From: an uncultured Lachnospiraceae bacterium
Lineage (GTDB): Bacteria; Bacillota; Clostridia; Lachnospirales; Lachnospiraceae
Direction: 5' to 3'
Assembly: GCA_946611525.1 (NCBI GenBank)
Contig: CAMODS010000107.1
Location: 1-5,320 of the forward strand
Length of the DNA stretch: 5,320 nucleotides
Shown here: positions 1-5,320 of the stretch, in pieces
Position numbering within the stretch: position 1 is the stretch's first letter
Layout of the letters: every line of letters begins with the position of its first letter
Made by a program: the position numbers and the translations under genes
Notes under the pieces: generated by a model
Database searches by the model: none
Seen by the model: only the letters and a program-made list of their open reading frames with translations
Told to the model about the DNA's origin: nothing

Positions 1-788
1 GCATACTTTTGGCCGGGATGTACGCCGACTCTCCCACCACCGTTTTTGAGCCTGCACTCTCCAGGGATCACACGGAAAGGATGCTTCGTGGATTTGGCGC
101 CGAGGTGGAGTCAAAACTTAGATTTTCAGCTACCATACAGCCTGAGCCAAAGCTTTCCGGTCAGCGCATAGAGATCCCGGGAGACATATCCTCTGCGGCG
201 TATTTCATCGCTGCGGGACTCATCCATCCCGATGCCGAGATCCTTATCAAAAATGTGGGCGTAAACCCCACCCGTGCCGGCATCATAAAGGTGGCCGCCG
301 AAATGGGGGGAAATATACAACTGGAAAACCGACGCACAGTCTCCGGCGAGGATGTGGCGGACATACTGGTACGCTCATCATCCCTTCACGGAATTGAGAT
401 CGGCGGCGCAGCGATCCCAACCCTCATAGATGAGATCCCCATGATCGCTGTCATGGCAGCCTGCGCCACAGGAGAGACCATAATCCGGGACGCAGCAGAG
501 CTAAAGGTAAAGGAGTCCGACCGCATAGCCACAGTCGCAGAAAACCTCTCTGCCATGGGTGCAGACATCACCCCCACTGAGGATGGCATGATCATCCGCG
601 GTCTTTCCAATAAAAAAGGAAGCGCCCCTCTTTTTGGCGCTCCCATAAAAACCTATCTCGATCACCGGATAGCCATGTCCTTTGCCGTAGCCTCCCTCGT
701 AGCAGAGGGGACTACCACCATGGACCACCCCGAATGTGTGGACATCTCCTACCCGGACTTCTACCACACACTCACCACCATCTCCTAA
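1..788 (+). CDS. aroA: 3-phosphoshikimate 1-carboxyvinyltransferase (EPSP synthase), 5'-truncated by the window edge
   Basis: Cytosolic enzyme of the shikimate pathway that transfers the enolpyruvyl group of phosphoenolpyruvate to the 5-hydroxyl of shikimate 3-phosphate, giving EPSP on the way to chorismate. The frame is open from position 3 and already reads ILLAGMYAD, matching the family segment just after the substrate-binding SSQ/SAQ motif. About 175 N-terminal residues of a usual ~425-430 therefore lie outside, and the TTG at 9 is not a start. Visible family motifs: SRDHTERML (54-80); GDISSAAYF in the phosphate-binding region; LIDEIP with the catalytic Asp at 429-431 (E. coli Asp313); LKVKESDR with Lys, Glu and Arg equivalent to E. 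coli 340, 341 and 344 (510-524); and LDHRIAM with the Arg386 equivalent at 666-668. It ends YPDFYHTLTTIS, TAA at 786-788. The position of E. coli Lys411 appears to be Ile, as I recall is common in Gram-positive and CP4-like enzymes. The region deciding glyphosate class is outside the window. The gene converges on polC and carries an antisense terminator in its coding sequence at 612-644. Confidence 0.97.
   Translation, partial: ILLAGMYADSPTTVFEPALSRDHTERMLRGFGAEVESKLRFSATIQPEPKLSGQRIEIPGDISSAAYFIAAGLIHPDAEILIKNVGVNPTRAGIIKVAAEMGGNIQLENRRTVSGEDVADILVRSSSLHGIEIGGAAIPTLIDEIPMIAVMAACATGETIIRDAAELKVKESDRIATVAENLSAMGADITPTEDGMIIRGLSNKKGSAPLFGAPIKTYLDHRIAMSFAVASLVAEGTTTMDHPECVDISYPDFYHTLTTIS
612..644 (-). 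terminator. Intrinsic terminator of polC, embedded in the aroA coding sequence
   Basis: Read on the minus strand, GGGAGCGCC (644 to 636) pairs with GGCGCTTCC (626 to 618) across a nine-base loop. This gives a nine-pair, GC-rich stem with one G-U wobble, followed immediately by six T (617 to 612). The same wobble position is an A-C mismatch in plus-strand RNA, and the stem is not followed by a T run on that strand, so the signal is directional for the polC transcript. It begins about 170 nt beyond the polC stop codon and no other gene intervenes on that strand. It overlaps aroA codons for NKKGSAPLFGAP, so chance within coding DNA is possible, but all the canonical parts are present. Confidence 0.7.
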
Positions 789-799
789 GACTTTGGAGA
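781..799. other. Imperfect hairpin at the aroA stop and convergent spacer
   Basis: TCTCC (781-785) pairs with GGAGA (795-799). After a T-T mismatch, AA (787-788) pairs with TT (792-793), closing a three-base loop. The hairpin covers the aroA stop codon and lies 14 bases from the polC stop. Neither strand has a T run after it, so it does not look like an intrinsic terminator. It might act as a weak 3'-end structure or be chance. The spacer proper (789-813) shows nothing else. Confidence 0.2.
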
Positions 800-813
800 C
801 AGGGGACTATTCA

Positions 814-3800
814 TTACAGATCAAAAATCGACATCTGCTCGGACTGCTGCATGTCGCCCAAGAGCCCCAGCTCCTCCATCTTGTCAATGGCGGTCTGGGT
901 TACCTTGCCACGTTTTTTTAGATCGTCCTTTGATGAAAACGGACGCTGTCTTGCTGCAAGCATCAGGGTCTCAGCTGCGGAATCTCCCATGGATGCCAGG
1001 GTATTAAAGGGAGGCAAAAGCTTTCCGTCTATGATCTTGAAATACCTGGCATCGGACTTGTACAGATCCATGGGCAAAAACTCAAAGCCCCTGGCATACA
1101 TCTCCTGCACCAGCCTCAGGTCACGCTGGAGGTCCTTATCCGTTGCGGTAATATCTTTGTTTTGCTTTTTAAGCTCCGCTATCTGCTCATCCATCTCATG
1201 AAGATAATGCTCACAGGTCACCTGGCCCTGACACATCTTTTCGTAGTCAAAGGCTGTGGCACGGATGGAGAAAAATGAAGCATAGTATATGAGGGGCTTG
1301 TAGATCTTAAACCACGCAACCCTCCACGCCATCATCACATAGGCTGCGGCATGGGCCTTGGGGAACATATACTTTATCTTTTCACAGGACCAGACATACC
1401 AGTCCGGCACTCCGTGGGAAAGCATATCCTCCTTCCAGGCAGGCCATTTTTCAACGCCGCCCTTTGCCACCTTGCCTTTTCTTACCGCCTCCATGATGTT
1501 GAAGCTTTCGGCGGGATCCAGACCCATATTTATAAGATAGGTCATGATATCGTCACGGGTACAGATGGCTGTGGAAATGGTAGCCTTGCCCTCCTCGATA
1601 AGTGTCTGTGCATTGCCCAGCCACACATCGGTACCGTGGGCCAGACCTGCAATACGCACCAGATCGATAAAGGCCTTTGGCTTTGCATCACGCAGCATCC
1701 CCATGGCAAAGTCAGTACCAAACTCGGGGATACCCAGAGTCCCCATCTCACAGTTCCAGAGGTCCTCCGGCTCCACTCCAAGGGCAGAGGTGTCCTGAAA
1801 CAGAGACATGACCTTTTTGTCATCCAAGGGGATGGTGGTAGCATCAATGGGCTCACCCATTTCGCGGCTCATGTCCTCTAAGGATTTTATCATGGTGGGA
1901 TCTGCGTGTCCCAAAATATCAAGCTTTAAAAGGTTGGCATCAATGGAGTGATACTCGTAGTGGGTAGTGATGATGTCACCGTTTTTTTCCATGTCATTGG
2001 CAGGGTGCTGTAAGGGGGTAAAGGAATATATGTCCTCGCCCATGGGCAGCACCACTACTCCGCCGGGATGCTGGCCGGTGGTACGATGGATCCCGGTACA
2101 GCCCGGCACTATACGGTCGATCTCGCAGTTGCGCTTTGAGATGTTTTCACGCTCAAAATATCTCTTTACAAAACCAAAGGCTGTCTTGTCCTGCACAGTA
2201 CCTACGGTACCGGCCTTAAAGGTCTGGCCGTTTCCGAAGATAACCTCGCAATACCTGTGGGCCTTGGTCTGGTAATCGCCGGAGAAGTTAAGATCGATAT
2301 CCGGCTCCTTGTCGCCCTTGAAGCCCAAAAAGGTCTCAAAGGGAATGTCAAAACCGTCCTTTTTAAGCTTGCTGCCGCAGTTGGGGCAGACAGCATCGGG
2401 CATGTCACAGCCTGCACTTCCGGCAAAGGACTTCGGGATCTCGGAATCAAAATCCACATAGTGACAGCTGGGACAGATATAGTGGGGAGGAAGGGGATTT
2501 ACCTCCGTGATACCTGCCATGGTGGCAGCAAAGGAGGATCCTACGGAGCCGCGGCTTCCCACCAGATAACCGTCCTCATTGGACTTCCACACCAGCTTTT
2601 GGGCTATGATGTACATCACGGCATAGCCGTTTGAGATGATGGAATGAAGCTCACGTTCAAGCCTCTCCTCCACCACGGGAGGAAGGGGATCGCCGTACAC
2701 CTCATGTGCCTTGTTGTAACAGATCTTTCTTAAGGTCTCGTCAGAGTTTTCAATGACAGGCGGTGCCTTGTCGGGACGGGTGGGCTTTATCACATCACAC
2801 ATGTCAGCTATCATGTTGGAGTTTTTGATGACCACCTCCTCGGCAGTCTCCTCTCCCAGATACGCAAAGTCCAAAAGCATCTCATCCGTCGTCCTAAAGT
2901 ACTCGGGCTCATTCCAGTCGGGATCCTGCATCTTTAGGTCGGACTGGATGATCTGACGGTACAAACCGTCTTTAGGATCCAAAAAATGAACATCGGCAGT
3001 GGCCACAACAGGCTTATCCAGCTCTTTTCCCAGGGATACTATCCTTTTTGTTATATCCCTCAGATCCTCCACAGTATCAATGGCATACTTCCTGTCTCCC
3101 AAAAGATGCGAATTTATGGCATCGGGAGTGATCTCAAAAAAGTCATAAAACTTTGCGATACGGATGATCTCCTCATCGCTTTTACCAAGCTTTATGGCAT
3201 CATAAAGCTCGCCCTCACTTCCGGCGGAACCGATAAGCAGTCCCTCCCTCCACTTTTCAAGAAGGGACTTTGGCAGCTTTGGTATACAGATACCCCGTCT
3301 GTTTTTGGGGCTAAGGTAATTAAGATGAGCCTCGGAAACCAGGCGGTACATATTGACCTTGCCCAGATCATTTTTTGCAATGATGGTACAGTTGGAAGGA
3401 CGGGCTGCACGGATTCGCTCCGCATTCATGACTCCGGCTTCATTAAGCTCGATCAGGGTATTTATGCCACGGTCCTTTAACATGTCGTGGAATTTTAAAA
3501 ATATCTTTGCCGTAACCTCCGCATCATCCACTGCCCTGTGGTGGTGCTCGTTTACCAGATCCAGGGCCTTTGCCACGGGATCGAGACCGAACTTTTTAAG
3601 CTTTGGAAGCAAAAATCTGGCCATGGGCATGGTGTCCATGTAGGTAAACTTCCAGTTCTCCGAAAGCCTCTCACAGTTGGAATAGATCACGCCCGTATCA
3701 AAGTCAGCATTGTGGGCAACCATTATCGCGCCCCTGCAAAACTCGTGAAATTTGGGAAGCAGGGTCTCGATGGACTCAGCATCACGGACCATATTATCCG

Positions 3801-5286
3801 TAATGGATGTAAGCTCCGTGATCTCAAAGGGAATGGGGACGCCCGGATTAACAAACTCTGAAAAACGATCAACTATCTTCCCGCCATTTACGCGGACGGC
3901 ACCGATCTCTATGATACGGCATTTTCTCTCATTCAGCCCGGTGGTCTCAAGGTCAAATACCACAAAGTCATCATCGATGGTCTGGCCCGGCAGGGCGTCC
4001 GTGACTATCTGCTTGGTATCGTCCACCAGGTAGGTCTCCACGCCGTAAATAAGCTTTATATCACTGCCCTTTGGTATGCTGTGGGCAGCAATGGGAAAGG
4101 CCTGGGTCACGGCATGATCGCAGATACCTATGGCTTTGTGACCCCACTCATCGGCTCTTTTTATCAGATCGGCGATCTCTATCACTCCGTCCATGTCGCT
4201 CATCTTGGTGTGGGCATGGATCTCCACCCTCTTTTTGGCAGCTGCATCAATACGCTTAGTGCGAAAATCGGGGATGGACATGATGCCCTTTAGATGTCCC
4301 ACGCAAAGTTCATGAATGAACTTGTCATCCTCCGGCTCGCCCATGAGCTTTATAAACATGCCTTTTTTAAGGGCTGAAGCTATCTCGCCCTCAAGTTCTC
4401 CATCCAAAAAGAGCTTGCACATGACAGAGTCAGTAAAATCCGTAAGGCCGAAGCTTACTATGACCTTGCCTGTTTTGGTGTGCTTGAAATCAACAGAAAG
4501 CACCTGACCTCGAAGCACCACCTCGCCTATACCGTCAAAGATCTCCTCTATGGGAAGCACCTTGTTTCCGTCGAAATCCCTGCCGTAGATCATCATGGGA
4601 TTTGTGGAACGGGTAAGCGGACGAACTTCGGTTTTATCTTTGTCTGATTTTGATTTTTTATCACCGTTTGAATTTTGGGTCACCGCATTTTGGGCATTTT
4701 GCTCATTGGTTTCGATATTGTCTATGATCTTATCGATGGCCTTTTTGATCTTGTCGTCAGAAGCCTCCATGTATTTGGAACCGGTGGGCTTTTTGTAGGA
4801 TACATCGATAGTGATATCCTGCATGAAACGGATCTTATATATGGCATTTATGACAGCAAGGATGTCATCGGTGCGCTGTCTTGCCACACCGGTATCCTCA
4901 AGGATGAGCTTCATATGATCCCCGTCAAAGGATATGTCTGCTTTTTTAATGACGGTAAAAAGGACGTTGCTCTTTTCCCTGATCTCATCCAAAAAGCTGT
5001 CATAATAGGCAGAAAATGCGGACGCAGGGGTATAAATATCAGAAAGCAAAAAGCTCTCGACTATCTCAAGCTTTTTGCCCTCTCTGTCAAAATACTGTTT
5101 TTGAAGTACCCGCTCTAAATCCCAGATGCGCTGTTTGGGGACTATCACCGGAAACTCCATGTACACGCGGACCTTGTCTCCCGCCCTGTTGGTCACCACC
5201 TTTGAGATGGTGGAATTCTCTACCAGGGTGGACATGCGGTCTTCTATTTTTATATCCGTAAAAATATCTAAAAACTTTCCGTCCAT
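814..5286 (-). CDS. polC: DNA polymerase III subunit alpha, PolC type (with intrinsic 3'-5' exonuclease)
   Basis: Replicative polymerase of Gram-positive bacteria, working with the beta clamp at the fork. Residues are numbered from the ATG at 5284-5286 (1490 aa; B. subtilis PolC is 1437). Order: N-terminal domain 1 to ~165; Asn/Gln/Lys-rich linker ~190-223; OB fold ~235-335; PHP domain ~350-430, interrupted by a DEDDh exonuclease ~438-605 and resuming to ~775; then polymerase core and C-terminal DNA- and clamp-binding regions. Exonuclease residues are complete: Asp445, Glu447, Asp530, His583, Asp588. PHP metal ligands seen: His357, His359, Asp366, His391, Glu417, His654, Asp765, His767; the expected Cys in GSAC is Gly689. 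A C4 zinc module uses Cys938, 941, 967 and 970. Polymerase aspartates are in PDIDLNF (996, 998) and LKLDILG (1123). GTVQDKTAFGF, TGQHPGG and KYMFPKAHAAAY are typical core motifs. QMSIF (1484-1488) is the clamp-binding motif. ATG is preferred because the protein aligns from MDGKFL and has GGAG 6 nt upstream; a TTG at 5296-5298 would add four residues. There is no frameshift or internal stop. Confidence 0.98.
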   Translation of the reverse strand: MDGKFLDIFTDIKIEDRMSTLVENSTISKVVTNRAGDKVRVYMEFPVIVPKQRIWDLERVLQKQYFDREGKKLEIVESFLLSDIYTPASAFSAYYDSFLDEIREKSNVLFTVIKKADISFDGDHMKLILEDTGVARQRTDDILAVINAIYKIRFMQDITIDVSYKKPTGSKYMEASDDKIKKAIDKIIDNIETNEQNAQNAVTQNSNGDKKSKSDKDKTEVRPLTRSTNPMMIYGRDFDGNKVLPIEEIFDGIGEVVLRGQVLSVDFKHTKTGKVIVSFGLTDFTDSVMCKLFLDGELEGEIASALKKGMFIKLMGEPEDDKFIHELCVGHLKGIMSIPDFRTKRIDAAAKKRVEIHAHTKMSDMDGVIEIADLIKRADEWGHKAIGICDHAVTQAFPIAAHSIPKGSDIKLIYGVETYLVDDTKQIVTDALPGQTIDDDFVVFDLETTGLNERKCRIIEIGAVRVNGGKIVDRFSEFVNPGVPIPFEITELTSITDNMVRDAESIETLLPKFHEFCRGAIMVAHNADFDTGVIYSNCERLSENWKFTYMDTMPMARFLLPKLKKFGLDPVAKALDLVNEHHHRAVDDAEVTAKIFLKFHDMLKDRGINTLIELNEAGVMNAERIRAARPSNCTIIAKNDLGKVNMYRLVSEAHLNYLSPKNRRGICIPKLPKSLLEKWREGLLIGSAGSEGELYDAIKLGKSDEEIIRIAKFYDFFEITPDAINSHLLGDRKYAIDTVEDLRDITKRIVSLGKELDKPVVATADVHFLDPKDGLYRQIIQSDLKMQDPDWNEPEYFRTTDEMLLDFAYLGEETAEEVVIKNSNMIADMCDVIKPTRPDKAPPVIENSDETLRKICYNKAHEVYGDPLPPVVEERLERELHSIISNGYAVMYIIAQKLVWKSNEDGYLVGSRGSVGSSFAATMAGITEVNPLPPHYICPSCHYVDFDSEIPKSFAGSAGCDMPDAVCPNCGSKLKKDGFDIPFETFLGFKGDKEPDIDLNFSGDYQTKAHRYCEVIFGNGQTFKAGTVGTVQDKTAFGFVKRYFERENISKRNCEIDRIVPGCTGIHRTTGQHPGGVVVLPMGEDIYSFTPLQHPANDMEKNGDIITTHYEYHSIDANLLKLDILGHADPTMIKSLEDMSREMGEPIDATTIPLDDKKVMSLFQDTSALGVEPEDLWNCEMGTLGIPEFGTDFAMGMLRDAKPKAFIDLVRIAGLAHGTDVWLGNAQTLIEEGKATISTAICTRDDIMTYLINMGLDPAESFNIMEAVRKGKVAKGGVEKWPAWKEDMLSHGVPDWYVWSCEKIKYMFPKAHAAAYVMMAWRVAWFKIYKPLIYYASFFSIRATAFDYEKMCQGQVTCEHYLHEMDEQIAELKKQNKDITATDKDLQRDLRLVQEMYARGFEFLPMDLYKSDARYFKIIDGKLLPPFNTLASMGDSAAETLMLAARQRPFSSKDDLKKRGKVTQTAIDKMEELGLLGDMQQSEQMSIFDL
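888..919 (+). terminator. Candidate intrinsic terminator of aroA, inside the 3' part of polC
   Basis: On the plus strand TGGC (888-891) pairs with GCCA (907-910), and GGT (892-894) with ACC (902-904). This gives seven pairs with a two-base bulge and a seven-base loop, then CG and a run of seven T (913-919). It lies 100-131 nt past the aroA stop and no plus-strand gene intervenes. The stem is imperfect, and the T run is the complement of Lys codons in a family-conserved KKRGK segment of PolC, so coincidence is a real alternative. Confidence 0.3.
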
Positions 5287-5292
5287 ATTATG

Positions 5293-5296
5293 CTCC
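5293..5296 (-). promoter_or_regulatory. Ribosome binding site for polC (GGAG)
   Basis: On the minus strand GGAG (5296 to 5293) is followed by a six-base spacer, CATAAT, and then ATG (5286-5284). This supports ATG as the polC start. A competing pair exists: AAGGA (5308-5304) with a five-base spacer before TTG (5298-5296), in the same frame. The frame is also open to the window edge at 5320, so a start further upstream is not formally excluded, but family PolC proteins begin close to the ATG. Confidence 0.6.
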
Positions 5297-5320
5297 AATG
5301 GGATCCTTCGTCGATATGCA

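Noticed and set aside
9..11. TTG as a start codon for a 259-residue protein
   Set aside because: The frame is open upstream to the window edge and already reads EPSP synthase sequence (ILLAG), so the gene starts outside the window.
829..856. Hairpin CGACAT/ATGTCG followed on the minus strand by ATTTTTGA, resembling a polC terminator
   Set aside because: It lies before the polC stop codon, encodes the end of the protein including part of the clamp-binding motif, and has only six outer pairs with a large loop. Termination there would give an mRNA with no stop codon.
1351..1881. Long plus-strand open frame (176 codons) opposite polC; similar ones at 734-1201, 2986-3480 and 4675-5118
   Set aside because: Each lies wholly or mainly antisense to strongly conserved PolC coding sequence, and the translations show no recognisable domain. 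They are best explained as shadows of polC codon usage.
2377..2475. Cysteine pairs in the middle of PolC as a possible inserted zinc-ribbon domain
   Set aside because: The C4 module (CPSC and CPNC) is a normal part of PolC polymerases and sits at the expected place before the PDIDLNF motif.
5291..5320. Minus-strand codons CISTKDPIGA ending in TAA as the tail of an upstream gene
   Set aside because: Ten codons are too few to support a gene call, and the residues do not match any C-terminus I recognise, including IspG, which often sits upstream of polC. It is kept only as a note on the polC start.

Overview
The window holds two ordinary housekeeping genes that converge tail to tail and fill almost all of the sequence. 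On the plus strand is the C-terminal ~60% of aroA (EPSP synthase, shikimate pathway), which enters from the left edge and stops at 788. On the minus strand is a complete polC (Gram-positive type replicative DNA polymerase III alpha subunit) from about 5286 down to 814. Only 25 bp separate the two stop codons.

PolC-type polymerase is the hallmark of Bacillota and a few related lineages (Fusobacteria, Thermotogae, mollicutes). The intermediate base composition and the protein sequence (1490 residues, C4 zinc module, C-terminal ...SIFDL) suggest a member of Clostridia, perhaps Lachnospiraceae-like. That placement is from memory of the family, not from a search.

Layout: 1-788 aroA (5' end outside the window); 789-813 short convergent spacer; 814-5286 polC (minus strand); 5287-5320 the ribosome-binding region of polC and possibly the last codons of an upstream minus-strand gene. 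There is no gene-free stretch longer than 300 bases, and I see no RNA gene, mobile element, CRISPR array or long repeat.

The most interesting signal is regulatory. The spacer has no convincing terminator. A textbook intrinsic terminator for the minus-strand (polC) transcript lies inside the aroA coding sequence at 612-644, about 170 nt past the polC stop. A weaker terminator-like hairpin with a T7 run for the plus-strand (aroA) transcript lies inside the polC coding sequence at 888-919. If both work, the two mRNAs overlap antisense across the ends of both genes (roughly 611-919). The PolC protein also has an apparent Cys-to-Gly change at one of the nine PHP-domain metal-ligand positions, while its 3'-5' exonuclease and polymerase catalytic residues are intact. 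I found no evidence of a new multi-gene system.
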